From Setomelanomma holmii (taxonomy: Eukaryota; Ascomycota; Dothideomycetes; Pleosporales; Phaeosphaeriaceae), in assembly GCA_010015745.1 (NCBI GenBank), contig ML978161.1:548024-612023 (forward strand): DNA of 64,000 nt, read 5' to 3'. Position 1 is the stretch's first letter; the number at the start of each line of letters is the position of its first letter. The position numbers and the translations under genes were made by a program. The notes beneath the pieces are model-generated. The model saw only the letters and a program-made list of their open reading frames with translations, had not been told where the DNA came from and ran no database searches. This document shows, piece after piece, positions 1 through 10,435 of the stretch.

Positions 1-974
1 CGGATGCGTTTCTTTTCGTCGGCGCTGGAGAATTGTTTGTCAGACGCAGGGGACGGAGCGGGCGTGTCGAAGAGGTGTTTGAGTTCGGATTTGAAGGAGG
101 ATGGGTTTGCGGCGGGTGCGGGGACGGTGTCGAGGAGTTCGGGTTGTTCTTTGACAATGGCGAGCCAGGTTTTGTGGTAGGGTGTGAAGACTTTCATGGG
201 TTTGCCGCTGCCTGTGGTCATTGTGCCGGGTTCGATGACGGTTTGGTCGTGGTATAGCGAGACTTGGACATCGTCACCAATCTCTTTGACAAGCTTGATG
301 TCGCGGCGTAACTCATCGATCTCGTATTCATAGTTTCCGAAGACATGAGACACCTTCTCCTCCTGGAACCAGCCGATGACGGTGTTTACGATCTTCTTCC
401 TATCCTCACACTCGAGGAAGACTAGCGGAATATTGAGCGCCTTGAGTTCTTTTTGCATAATTTTCAAGCCTTCGCACATGAAGTCTACACGCGCTGGACT
501 GGTTCCGTGCCAGGATTCATCAGCTGGACAATTGACGTAAACGCATAAGAGCGGTTTCTTTGATCTTTGTGCGAGCTCTGATGCGTGATGTAAAGCTGTA
601 TTGTCCTGGATGCGAAGATCCTTGGGATGGAACCAGTGCGCAACTTTTGTGACTTCTTTAACTTCATCTTGTGCTCCAAGCGCTTCTTGGAGATGATCGT
701 ACGGAAGGTTCTCATCGACATGCTTCGCGCGTTTGGTGGTCGTGTGACCGAGCTCAGAGCGCTCGTAACTGGTTCTCTTGGACATGACGCCTGGTTTGGC
801 GGGAGTTTGTGCGGATTTGGTCGTCGATCTCTTTAACGCGTTTCTCGTCTGGAAGGTCGCGTGCACCAAAGGTCGCAGTGTTCCAAGTCGTGGCCCGGCG
901 AATTCGACTAAAGCTCTGTGGACAAGATTCCTATGTATATTGCGAAAAGAGAGAAGTGATCTCGTGGAAAGCAT
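1..974 (-). CDS. PHR1: DNA photolyase (CPD type), N-terminal part, cut by window edge
   Basis: Repairs UV pyrimidine dimers with light. The visible 324 codons contain the start of the alpha/beta antenna domain, with HWFHPKDLRIQDN at about residues 113-125 and the stretch VIEPGTMTTGSGKPMKVFTP, both typical of fungal class I CPD photolyases. The FAD-binding half lies beyond the left edge. No intron is needed. Two in-frame starts matter. The first ATG (974-972) begins an Arg-, Ser- and Leu-rich, acid-poor leader that looks like a mitochondrial presequence. A second ATG (785-783, Met64) begins MSKRTSYER and is followed by a basic KRAK patch that could serve as a nuclear signal. Dual targeting to mitochondria and nucleus from alternative starts is therefore plausible but inferred. 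The family call is secure; the start usage is not. Confidence 0.9.
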   Translation of the reverse strand, partial: MLSTRSLLSFRNIHRNLVHRALVEFAGPRLGTLRPLVHATFQTRNALKRSTTKSAQTPAKPGVMSKRTSYERSELGHTTTKRAKHVDENLPYDHLQEALGAQDEVKEVTKVAHWFHPKDLRIQDNTALHHASELAQRSKKPLLCVYVNCPADESWHGTSPARVDFMCEGLKIMQKELKALNIPLVFLECEDRKKIVNTVIGWFQEEKVSHVFGNYEYEIDELRRDIKLVKEIGDDVQVSLYHDQTVIEPGTMTTGSGKPMKVFTPYHKTWLAIVKEQPELLDTVPAPAANPSSFKSELKHLFDTPAPSPASDKQFSSADEKKRI

Positions 975-2340
975 TAAGACGCAACGCGCTCGCGCTTACG
1001 GATAGGTACATCTTTGTACCTGACTATGCTCGAAATCTGTGCTGAAAGCCACAAAGTGGTGACGTCGATTCACCGTGCTAATGCCGATTCATGCCACACC
1101 ATGATGTCCGGCGAGGGTCGAACACCAATCGAACACCTTCCGAATCGATGTTTCAGATCTCAGATCTCTGGAACTTGCGGGATCTGCGATGCTCCACAAG
1201 CGCATGCAGAAGTTGGTGCGTTTGGTTGTGATAGGGTTGCAAGGTACCTACATCGATAATAGATATGATTGTGCAGTCCAGGCTAATGCGCATTGGACAG
1301 GGTGCGTGCTTCAAAATGCAACCATCTCCAATTGTCGCGTGCGATCCACATCCAAGAACTGCTCTCAGTAAATTTGCGGCAGGAGGAAGCAGCACACACT
1401 TTGTGTGTGGAAAGTAAGGTCTCTACCGATGCCAGACGATGACGTACCCCGTGTGAGGCGCTCCAGCATCGATTGAACCACTGAAACCAACAGTTGTTGG
1501 TATGCTCATAACAGGCACCCGAGACGACTCTTTCCGATTCATGAGATACTGGCTGCTTTCAACTCCATATTCTGGAATCACTACAGACTGATTTCGAACA
1601 CTAGAGGTATTCACAGCTGCGAGGCCACCAGAAGACTTCCGCACGTGTCGCTTCTCTTCTCGACCACGACCTGACTTACGTGCTGACAATCTTTTGCGAG
1701 CTGGCTTCGGCACCGCGTCCGTGGAACTCAAATCTAGAAATTTATTCAATGCATCGTTCTGCAGCCTTTGCAGATAGCCACCAATAATCGTACAGCTACG
1801 GACGCACACAGCATGTGCGCCGTTCACAGCGCACGCTCCTGCCAAGACAATCGGGCGGTACGTCAGTAGAGGGATCCCCACACGGGCGAATCACACCACA
1901 ACCTCCGTTCACGTTGTCGCCAAGACCATTTCCCACCAGCCTCCCATTGATACGGAAAACGTGCATCTCAACCCCAATGAGGCAGCTCCTCCACCACGAC
2001 GATGATGCCAGTGGCTCGTGGCGCGGACCAGGCCAGCGGAAATGGGACTGGACCAGGTAAACGGGGCGCTCATCTCGAGCAGTAAGAGTGCCTGGATATT
2101 GCACGAGGACGGCTAAAGAATGTTCACCGATCCACCTGCAGTGTAGAAGACATGCTACGGGGATGAGCTGCGGACCCTAGTAGGTTGACGCTTGACGGTT
2201 GCCGTGTTGGTCTTGGAGCTTGTATGCAGGTCCAGGTAGCTGTGCGAGGTTATAAAGTCGTGGACGGAGCATCCCAAAATTTCGGTTCATCGCGTCTTCC
2301 AAAGCCTGGCGTGCACTCCTGACCCTTTGTCGCGTTCACG
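975..2340. other. Intergenic region, no supported gene
   Basis: About 1.4 kb between the divergent photolyase and alkaline phosphatase genes. Minus-strand open frames at 1423-1881 and 1796-2104 lack an early ATG and match nothing I recognise. The region presumably holds both promoters; I see no clear TATA box or repeat. Confidence 0.5.
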
Positions 2341-4597
2341 ATGAAGTGCATCTGCTCAATTGCTGCCGCAGCAGTGCTTTTGGGCACTGCCACTGCCCAG
2401 TCCTTCAGGCGTCTTGGAGCGTGTCCTACACTTGGTACGTGGTGACAGATTGATTTCAACGCGATTTACAGCTAACAGAGCTTTAGGTTGTATCTTCCCT
2501 CCTGACCAGTAAGGACTTGCACCTTTGGAAGCTCTTGGGAGCTGCTGGGGAACTTCTCTAGCTTGGATGCTAACCAATTGGCAATAGGGCCGACTTCTTG
2601 GCTGGGCAATACTTTGACATCCGTCTCGAGGTGCACCAGCCTGTCAATGGGTCTGAAGTGATTGGTCTGCCTCTGGACGAGCGCTTCACCTTCACAGTAG
2701 CAAAGAAGGGTGCTGCAGCGACGAATGCCACACAGTACTTCAAGCTCCTCCAAGAACCCAAGTTGGAAAAGTGGAACTTTACGTGGTACGAGGGTAAGTG
2801 AAATATCAGTCAGAGATACCAGTACGTAGCTAATCATAATGCAGACTACTTCGCCCGTGATGCGAAGACGCCGTCAGTAGTCAATGTTGCGTCAAAAGCC
2901 TACCGACGAGTTGCTCTGTACGAGCCCGGAGAGTACACAGCTACCTTGAATTACAACAATGGCAGCAAAACTGTGGCTACTTGGCTCGTCAAGGACTTGG
3001 CTGAAGAGCGCAAGGCCAAGAACATCATCCTCTTCATAGGTGATGGAATGACAACGAACATGATCACGGCAGCACGCCTGATCGGACACAAGAGCATCAA
3101 CGGAAAGTACCAGACCACCATGGCTATGGACAAGTTCCCTGTTCTTGGTCACCAGATGACCCACTCTATTGACAGCTTCATCACCGATTCTGCCAACTCT
3201 GCTGCAGCCCTCAACACTGGCCACAAGAGCACTGTCAACTGCTTGAACGTCTACGCCGACTCCAGCAAGGACCCATTCGATGACCCTAAGGTCGAGACCA
3301 TTGCTGAGATGTTCCACCGTCTCACTGGCGGTCACATTGGCATCGTCTCTACAGCTTACATCGCCGATGCTACTCCTGCTGCCTTGGTCGCTCACACTCG
3401 TCTGCGTAGCCAGTATGGTGCTATCGTCGACAGCTTCCTCAACGGTGTCCAGAACTACACCTGGACCAAGGCGCCAATTGATGTCATCTTTGGTGGAGGT
3501 GCTGAGCAGTTCTACCCTCCTTCGCTCGGAGGTGTCACATACCAGAACAAGGTAATTGATTTAGTCCAGAACTGACTGTGGGACGTTGGCTAACATTTCA
3601 CCAAGGACTACTACCAGGAGTTCGCCAAAGCGAACTACTCGATTATCCAGAACCGCACCGCTCTTCTTGCTGCCAAGAACACCGACAAGGCCCTCGGTAT
3701 TTTCACCGTCTCCAACATGGCCAAGTGGCTCGACCGCAACGTCTATCGCCAAAATCTCAACCAGTCCCTTTCACCTACCGGCAACAAGGCTCCTGCCCTC
3801 GACCAGCCCGGTCTCAAGGACATGACTCTCAAGGCCATCGACATTCTTCAAGCCCGTTCCGGCAAGGATGGTTGGTTCCTCAGTAAGTGACCATGTACGA
3901 AGTGGATGTGAGATAAACGCTAACTTCGTGCCCAGTGAGCGAGGCAGCGTCGATTGACAAAATGATGCACGTCCTGGACTACGACCGTGCTCTCGGTGAG
4001 TTGCTCGAACTCGACGACACCATCAAAGCCACCATCGCACACCTCAACCGCACCTCTTCTCTCAAGGAAACTCTGATCCTCGTCACCGCCGACCACGGCC
4101 ACGGCTTCGACGTCATGGGCTCCGTCGACACGCACTACCTAGCCGCGCAAAACGTGGACCGCAAAAAGCGCAGCGCCATCGGCATCTACGAGGAATCTGG
4201 TTTGAGCCAGTACATCAACACTGGTAACCTGACCTATACAGACAGCAACTTCCCTTCCAATTGGGATCCCCGCTACACCCTCTTCCAAGGCCTCATGGCC
4301 GACCCGGACCGGCGCGAAAACTGGTCCGTCCACAAATCCGGGCCTCGCGTGCCCGCGCGCGCCGCAAACGGGACAACCGATTACTACGCTAACCCGTCGG
4401 ATGGCGAGGGCGGCATTTTGCTCAACGGCACGCTGCCGATCGAGAACGATCAGGGCGTGCACAGCTTGACGGATGTCCCTGTGTTTGCTATGGGCCCGTG
4501 TCAAGAGCTGTTTGGCGGCGTGTATAATAGTCCGGATATCTTTTTTGGGATGGCGAAGTGCTTTGGATTGGCGAGGGGGAAGCCGAGTGAATATTGA
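2341..4597 (+). CDS. Secreted alkaline phosphatase
   Basis: Hydrolyses phosphate monoesters, probably outside the cell or in the vacuole for phosphate scavenging. Exons: 2341-2434, 2487-2508 (22 nt), 2588-2793, 2845-3551, 3606-3882, 3936-4597, giving 655 aa. The N-terminus MKCICSIAAAAVLLGTATAQ is a signal peptide. Family landmarks: FIGDGM with metal-ligand Asp about residue 174; TDSANSAAA with the phosphorylated Ser about 223; the SIDKMMH metal-binding segment at the start of the last exon; and TADHGHG further on. It is longer than the E. coli enzyme (about 470 aa) because of an extended N-terminal domain before IGDGM. Several N-glycosylation sequons (for example NRT, NGT) fit secretion. The frame closes perfectly across all five GT-AG introns. 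Substrate preference cannot be told from sequence. Confidence 0.93.
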
Positions 4598-5255
4598 GGA
4601 TGAAAAAGATGGCTCGAGTGTGAGATGATTGATGATGATGGTGATGAGTAGGTTAGATGTGTTGTGGTCAAGTAGTAATGAACGTCTAATGTCATATGCA
4701 AAGGTTGGAATTGGCATCTGATGCTCGTTCTCCACTATAGCGCTTCCCCTTGACTTTACATTTAGGCGCAGCACGAATGTACACGCTCAGATTTGAAGCG
4801 ATGGCTATGTGACGAGTACAGTAGCCTGGATGTCTTCATGGTCCTCTGGAACTTCCACGAGCATACTTCACATGCATGTGAACCCTCAGCCTCACTTCAC
4901 CAGGGGAGACGAGGTGAGCGATTTCAGGTTCATGGTCTGCAGGCCTCTACGTTCGCTTCCACATCTCAAATCCACATCGTGATACAAAGGATGGATAAAC
5001 TGGAGATGAAGACATTATCATTATTCGTTATTCGTATCTCCTCAATCGTCATGTATGTAATGCTGCGGCCATTTCACATCTGCGTCCCAACCCTGATATA
5101 TTTAGGGCCACCCGAGCAAGTTGCCTCGTGCCTATGGAGGTTTCCAAGGATATCGGAAGGTCCTGTCAGGTTCCCGGCGAACATGAGGCTCATACTAGCT
5201 TCAAAGAGGCATTAGCACCATGTCTGGAGCAGTTGCTAACCAGAAGTGCGTTTCC
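4598..5255. other. Intergenic region between convergent genes
   Basis: Lies between the 3' ends of the alkaline phosphatase and the RRT8-like gene. A 140-codon open frame at 4793-5215 has no family resemblance and no coding character. I see no RNA gene or repeat. Confidence 0.5.
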
Positions 5256-6221
5256 TCACAACTCTCTCTTGGCACGCTCGGCCTGATTGCGCAGGTTAGG
5301 CGCAGTCGAGCTTCCACCGCTCTGCTGATCAGTCTCCATGTCTGCGGCCCACAAGGCTGCTCCGACAGTGTTTGTGAATGCGAAGAAGATGCCCGCAATG
5401 GGAACGAGCTCGAGAAGGACGGCTGGCACACCAAAGCTGGTAATTGTTAGTTGTATACCTAAAGATGAAGGGGTTATCTACTAACCTAGCATATGCAGCC
5501 TTGCGCTTCTCAACAAACTGATCCTTCTCCTGCTTCTTCATCTGCTTGAGCTGGAAGTACCGCGCATGCGCAGTAGGCCCAAACTTGCGACCTTGCAGAA
5601 TGACAAAGAGTACAGTTCCGACGATGGGAATGAAGTTGAGCGGGAGATACATGAAGTAGCGCACGATGGCGGCAGGTGTGAATTTGGCGAAGGGCTTGGA
5701 CACAAGCTTCCCTAGCTTCGCGACTGGGTCACTGCCTGACTTGACCTGGCGCTCATTCTGCACCAGTGTGTTCAGATTGCGACACAGCAGCGTGCCATCA
5801 AAGGTGTCCACGAGGGCGTCGTCGATCAAGAAGTTCTTGCTCAACACGGAGAAGATAGTGGAAGCTTCACTCAGCACCAGCAGGACCGTTGTGAAGATGG
5901 CGAGCGGGCCGTTAAAGATGGCGAGGAGGGCTGCTTGTGGCACGTATGTCACGGCAAACATGAAGACCGTGACACCCAGGCCGAGGGAGACGGTCGGGAT
6001 CAGCTTCGCTGCAAGCGGCTTCCATAGTGTACGGTTCGCGAAGAAGAAGACAATGCCCTGGCAGAGCTGTCAGCATAGTGTTAGGCACAAGAAGCAGAGC
6101 CTCCTACCTTGAATGGATAGAGATAGGCGGCGGAGCGGATGGCATCTTTGGCAAGCTCTCTGGCCTGAACAAAGTCCTCCTTCGCGACCTCCTTGACTTT
6201 GTTGGTGACTCTCTCTGACAT
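5256..6221 (-). CDS. RRT8/LDS-like outer spore wall (lipid droplet) membrane protein
   Basis: Exons (high to low): 6221-6108, 6057-5486, 5436-5256; 288 aa, introns of 50 and 49 nt. The protein begins MSERVTNKVKEVAKED, followed by hydrophobic blocks around MFAVTYVPQAALLAIFNGP and YLPLNFIPIVGTVLFVILQG, then a final hydrophobic segment (LLELVPIAGIFFAFTNTVG) near the C-terminus. This arrangement matches fungal proteins annotated as outer spore wall protein RRT8, related to yeast Rrt8/Lds1/Lds2, which sit on lipid droplets and contribute to the spore wall. The assignment is from memory of the family; the molecular activity is unknown. The C-terminus is polar (ETDQQSGGSS...). Gene structure is confident, and function is inferred from the yeast relatives. 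Confidence 0.75.
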
Positions 6222-7415
6222 GGTTGCGACGGCTATTGGGACCGAAGTGGAGATCTTAGGATTCAGGTACGAAAGATACGGAAAAATGAGTCGTGATGGA
6301 CATTTCAAACGCAAAAAGTTGGTGGGGTGAGTGTTTGCGCTCCGCCGCACGACGTCATAACTGCAATATGGCCCAAGCTCCTGTCAACTTCAGAAGCTTG
6401 GAGACATTCCGGAACCACTGTCGCAGCAACGTGAATAGAGGGGCGAGCTTGAGCACAGCCCAGAGCACAGACATCAGTAGATTTGATCCTTGACGCCGAA
6501 AACCTAGCGTTTGGACGCATCCACGATCCCAGATCGAAGGTACACAGGTACATGCTCTAGCGTCGTGCAATTAATCGAGATTGAACTGATGGACTGGTAC
6601 ATCCATCCAAAGTCATCATAGCAGTCCATTTTGTTTCTCGATTGCGAGAGTAATTAGGGAGCCTGAAGCTATGCGCAGGTCTTTCCAAGAAGATATCGAT
6701 TGTGGCCCGCTACCAATAATAGGACGTGCTATGGTGGTTGTTCTGGGTTCCTTCCATTTCGACAGTTGCTTGGCGCTGAAGTACGTCACGATTCGTCATG
6801 CCAGAATTTCTTAGCACGAGCAAATGCTCTCGAGGGTTGGTAATTTCAGGGCTCCAGTTTGGCACTTTACACATCCTTGCAAACCTCAGGGTTCCCGCGA
6901 TTCTCCACCTATCCCGATACAAGCCAGAACCAGCATCGTGAAGGTATACGCGATCCGCAATACTATACGTTGCCGATCCGACGCAGTCTAGACCCGCATA
7001 TGAACTCACACATTCCGCCCTGCCCTGTTTTCACAGCCATCTGTGGCGGTGTTTTCAGAGATCTCCAGCCGATCCGCACGCGCGTAAGTTGGTGAGAATC
7101 TGATGCAAGACAGGGCGAAGCAGGATCTGAGCTTTGTCTTCCCCACCTTTTCCACGCACGAATCCGACCAAATGACGCAATGTCGTCCACGTGCTGCTCC
7201 CCGCTGGGATCGAAATGGGACTGGAACTAGCCGTCTCTGATCAGGGTACCGTAAACGGGTTGTGTGGCAGTGGAAGGCAGCCAATACTTGTGGCTGTTTG
7301 CGAACATGAGACATGCCAGGGCTTGTGGTGAGCTGATGGAAAGGAGAATCTGACCGAGCTATGCCCGCTAGAGGTTTCCTCTTCGAGAGCTGGGTTCGTT
7401 TGTTTCAGCGGAAAA

Positions 7416-7421
7416 TGACGT
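7416..7421 (+). promoter_or_regulatory. CRE-type half-site TGACGT, distal
   Basis: TGACGT about 285 bp upstream of the DPR-protein start codon. This hexamer is the core bound by ATF/CREB-type bZIP factors such as AtfA. It is one of three copies in 276 bp. Function is inferred. Confidence 0.4.
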
Positions 7422-7558
7422 TGAGTATCTCGATGCACGATGCTGGCAGAATCTTGCGTTTGATTGCATCCTACTCTATGGGGACACAGGCAGTTGTGAA
7501 ACAGGGATTCAGCCGTCGCTCCTGTTTGTGCAACGTCTGCTGATGGCGCAATTGGCAA

Positions 7559-7564
7559 TGACGT
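7559..7564 (+). promoter_or_regulatory. CRE-type half-site TGACGT, proximal
   Basis: TGACGT followed by AC, about 33 bp upstream of the TATA-like box of the DPR gene. Spacing and orientation suit an activator site. Confidence 0.45.
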
Positions 7565-7596
7565 ACGGAAATGGAGAGCTCTTGCCTTTACTTGTG

Positions 7597-7602
7597 TATA
7601 AG
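7597..7602 (+). promoter_or_regulatory. TATA-like box of the DPR-protein gene
   Basis: TATAAG about 105 bp before the ATG. It is followed by an A/C-rich, G-poor leader (7635-7703), as is common before highly expressed fungal genes. Confidence 0.45.
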
Positions 7603-7685
7603 AAGGTCCGCGGCGACTGAAGTGGTACCTCCATCACAGCAACAAGCAACACTTCAACCTTACTTAACTACACACAACCACTTCT

Positions 7686-7691
7686 ACGTCA
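7686..7691 (-). promoter_or_regulatory. CRE-type half-site in the 5' leader
   Basis: ACGTCA on the + strand (TGACGT on the minus strand), 12 bp before the start codon. It lies inside the likely transcribed leader, so it may be fortuitous; recorded as the third copy of the motif. Confidence 0.3.
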
Positions 7692-7703
7692 CAAACATTC
7701 ATC

Positions 7704-8642
7704 ATGGCCAGCACAGTAGACAAGATCAAGGCTAAGGTCGACAACGTCCTCCACAAGGACAAGACCAACGACCCTACTCACTCCACTCACACTGGTACTG
7801 GTGTAGGCAATACGACACACACTGGTACTTATGGTACTACAGGCGCTCACACCACTGGCGCTCATACCACCGGCACTCACGGTACCACTGGCTACAGTGA
7901 TCCTACTGGTCCGCATGACAGCCATCTTGGCAACAAGGCTGATCCCCGTGTGGACTCTGACCACTACGGCAATGTTGGCAACACCTCAGGAGCTGGCGGT
8001 GTTGGCACAGGTCAGTACGGATCTTCAACTACACACGGTACTCACGGCACCACTGGTGGGTTGACTGGCGGTACCCACACTGGCACCCACAACACCAACA
8101 CTGGCTACGGTTCAACCACTCACGGCTCTGATCCCTCTGGCCCCCATGACTCCAAGCTCGCCAATAAGCTTGACCCCACCGTTGACACTAATTCCTATGG
8201 CACCGTCCAGGGTGGCCACCCCAAGTACGATAGCAACACCACTGGTTACGGCTCAACCACCCATGGTACCACTGGTAGCTTGACTGGAGGATCCCACAAC
8301 ACCCACGGCACCACTGGTTACGGCTCAACCACGCATGGCACCACTGGTGGCTTGACTGGTGGATCCCACAACACCCACGGCACCACTGGTGAGCCTCTTC
8401 CTAAAGCCCTCACCGAAGATGTATCTCGGGCTAATCACCATTCATCAGGTCACCACACTGGTGCGACTGGCGGTGGCTTGACTGGCGCTCACGGCCAACA
8501 TGGCGCAGCCAATGTGGGTAGCGGCAACTCCAACAAGACTGCTGGTCCTCACAACAGCGACTTGTTGAACAAGCTCGACCCTCGCGTTGACAGCGACCTT
8601 GATGGTTCCAAGACCACTGGTGGCAACGCTACTTACCGCTAA
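7704..8642 (+). CDS. DPR-motif dehydrin-like stress protein
   Basis: A hydrophilic Gly/Thr/His/Ser-rich protein expected to be disordered. Three copies of the fungal DPR motif are seen: GPHDSHLGNKADPRVDSD, GPHDSKLANKLDPTVDTN and GPHNSDLLNKLDPRVDSD. This motif defines dehydrin-like proteins (DprA/B/C of Aspergillus fumigatus), which protect against osmotic, oxidative and pH stress and freezing; that role is known for the family and inferred here. Two tandem 24-residue blocks (GYGSTTHGTTG...) lie in the middle. Likely exons 7704-8388 and 8449-8642: the intron 8389-8448 starts GTGAGC, has a GCTAATC branch site and ends CAG. It is 60 nt long without a stop, so the unspliced frame also reads through (312 aa) and gives an odd EPLPKALTED insert. 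The spliced protein is 292 aa. Start context is catcATGG. Confidence 0.85.
   Translation: MASTVDKIKAKVDNVLHKDKTNDPTHSTHTGTGVGNTTHTGTYGTTGAHTTGAHTTGTHGTTGYSDPTGPHDSHLGNKADPRVDSDHYGNVGNTSGAGGVGTGQYGSSTTHGTHGTTGGLTGGTHTGTHNTNTGYGSTTHGSDPSGPHDSKLANKLDPTVDTNSYGTVQGGHPKYDSNTTGYGSTTHGTTGSLTGGSHNTHGTTGYGSTTHGTTGGLTGGSHNTHGTTGEPLPKALTEDVSRANHHSSGHHTGATGGGLTGAHGQHGAANVGSGNSNKTAGPHNSDLLNKLDPRVDSDLDGSKTTGGNATYR
8244..8387 (+). repeat. Tandem 72-bp repeat inside the DPR gene
   Basis: Two adjacent near-identical 72-bp units (8244-8315 and 8316-8387), each encoding a 24-residue block. Differences are few and mostly silent, suggesting recent duplication by slippage or unequal crossing-over. The second unit ends one base before the intron donor. 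Confidence 0.85.
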
Positions 8643-9250
8643 GCGGTTTTTTAGCTGGAGGAAATAAGAAGGGCATACGAGGCATGATTTCAACGATTAC
8701 CCCACATAGTACCCCAGTACCTTGAGTACTTGATATCAGAAGATAATTCAATCTTTTCAAACAAACCTTCTGTTGACCATTGAACCTTATCTCGTGATCC
8801 AAAACCTAAATCATCTTCAAGACCTCAAACATTTGTGAGTTGCCGCTAAAAAGAACTTTGATGATATCCAGACTTCGCAGGAGAGTGATGTAGGACGAGG
8901 TTTGACCAAGTACCGCACACGACTGAATTCAGGACCGGGTGCCGAGAACATTTGGATGACGATACTTGCATTGTGTACTTGCATCTAGGTCTGGCGTAGC
9001 GATTTATTGATGTTGTTGGCCAAGAAGTGACCTGAATGCTGCTTCAGAAATAGCGACCATGTTGCGAAGATTCAATTGATGTTCTGAGTTCAGGGGTTGT
9101 CATGTTCGAGATGTTCATGCAGGGTGCTGACACGTGCGCTCCGAGCTGTCGGGCCAACAGTTCGCGATCGCAAGCCTTAGCCCCACCATCCATCATACCT
9201 CTTGCGCCATATACCCTCTGCAAGCTAGATCCCGCACCAATACTTCCAAG
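8643..9250. other. Intergenic region
   Basis: Downstream of the DPR gene and upstream of SNX3. I see no coding frame, RNA gene or repeat. Confidence 0.5.
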
Positions 9251-9836
9251 ATGCAGTCGCTACCTGACGCGCGATCGCAATCATTTGAGGAGCTATATGG
9301 CCCTCCTGAGAACTTTCTCGAGATCGAGGTACGTACTACCAGCCCTGTTACACGCACCGATCAGCCTGGCTCACAATGTCGCGTGCACAGGTCCGCAACC
9401 CAATGACACATGGTAAGTCTATGACCGTTCTATTGAGGGTTGAACTAACAGATCCCCAGGCGTCGGTCGCGGCATGTACACAACCTACGAAATCGTAATG
9501 CGAACGAACATCCCCGCCTTCAAGCTGAAGTCGTCCTCGGTACGGCGCCGATACAGCGAGTTCGAAGCCTTTCGCGACATCTTGGAGCGCGAATCAGCGC
9601 GTGTAACAATACCACCTCTGCCAGGCAAAGTCCTTACGAACCGCTTCTCGGACGACGTGATTGAACACCGACGAGAGGGGCTGCAACGATTCCTTCAGAT
9701 CGTTGTAGGCCATCCACTGCTACAGACGGGTAGCAAGGTCCTTGCGGCATTTGTACAAGGTTGGTGGGAGCAGGATATTTCGGGCGAGACATGTCTGACA
9801 ACTACAGATCCGAACTGGGACAGACACGCGTGGTAG
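9251..9836 (+). CDS. SNX3: Sorting nexin 3 (PX domain), Grd19/Snx3
   Basis: Binds phosphatidylinositol-3-phosphate on endosomes and, with retromer, recycles cargo to the Golgi. Exons: 9251-9328, 9391-9412 (22 nt), 9460-9759, 9808-9836; 142 aa, essentially one PX domain. Landmarks: ELYGPPENFLEIEV near the N-terminus, YTTYEIVMRTNIPAF, the basic RRRYSEFEAFRDIL lipid-binding segment, and IPPLPGK (proline loop). The last intron (9760-9807) is supported because splicing gives the conserved tail VQDPNWDRHAW; reading through gives a non-homologous tail ending at the same stop. Length matches the family (about 140-160 aa). Confidence 0.93.
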
Positions 9837-10435
9837 GCTGGTCGCTTGCTACTCGCATTGAGCCTCGTTCGCCTCGTTTGAGGAGAAACCACAACCGCCA
9901 CGAATGTTGCTCGCAAAGTCGAAGGATTGTACATTTCTACACTGCGGCATTTTCCTGCGTTATGGAGCGATTGGGTGTTCTTGTTGGGCCGTCGTCGTTC
10001 AAAATATGCGTATTTTCTCATTGCTTTCAACACCTTAGGTGGATTGGGAAGAACTCTGGTGGTCTGCAGCGCAACACTGCAGGACCACTGTGATGCATGC
10101 CACAAGAACGGAGGAGGCATGAGCTGAGCCGTGTACAGGACCGTCAACATATGTTAGGCCTGTTTGTGCGATCAATTTACATACATCTCCAACCACAAAA
10201 GTCACACCATTTGGACCTTCCATTGGGGAACTAGAACGCTTCCTAAGCTTTTGACATCATGGCGGAGAGCTCGCCGGCCAACGCTAGTGATGTAATGAGG
10301 AAGGCGCGGGGTCGCAAAAAGCAAAACTTTCCCAAGCTTCGGTTGACAGCTTAAACCCTGCGTCTCCTCGTGCTATCGGTGTTGACAAACTCTGCATCTT
10401 TGACTACAACCTTGAACAGGCAGAATTAACACAGC
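9837..10435. other. Intergenic region
   Basis: Between SNX3 and the symporter gene, same orientation. Short open frames on both strands have no recognisable product. Confidence 0.5.

Larger units (their letters stand above)
6222..7703. other. Intergenic region, shared upstream region of two divergent genes
   Basis: About 1.5 kb upstream of both the RRT8-like gene (-) and the DPR gene (+). Small open frames (for example 7241-7558 minus) have no recognisable product. The right-hand 300 bp holds CRE-like sites and a TATA box, listed separately. Confidence 0.5.

Noticed and set aside
1423..2104. Minus-strand open frames of 152 and 102 codons
   Set aside because: No early ATG, different frames, no domain; probably chance in the photolyase/phosphatase intergenic region.
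4793..5215. 140-codon plus-strand frame
   Set aside because: No family resemblance; lies between two convergent genes' 3' ends.
9760..9836. Unspliced C-terminus of SNX3 (GWWEQDISGE...)
   Set aside because: Splicing 9760-9807 gives the family-typical VQDPNWDRHAW ending, so the read-through tail is not the main product.
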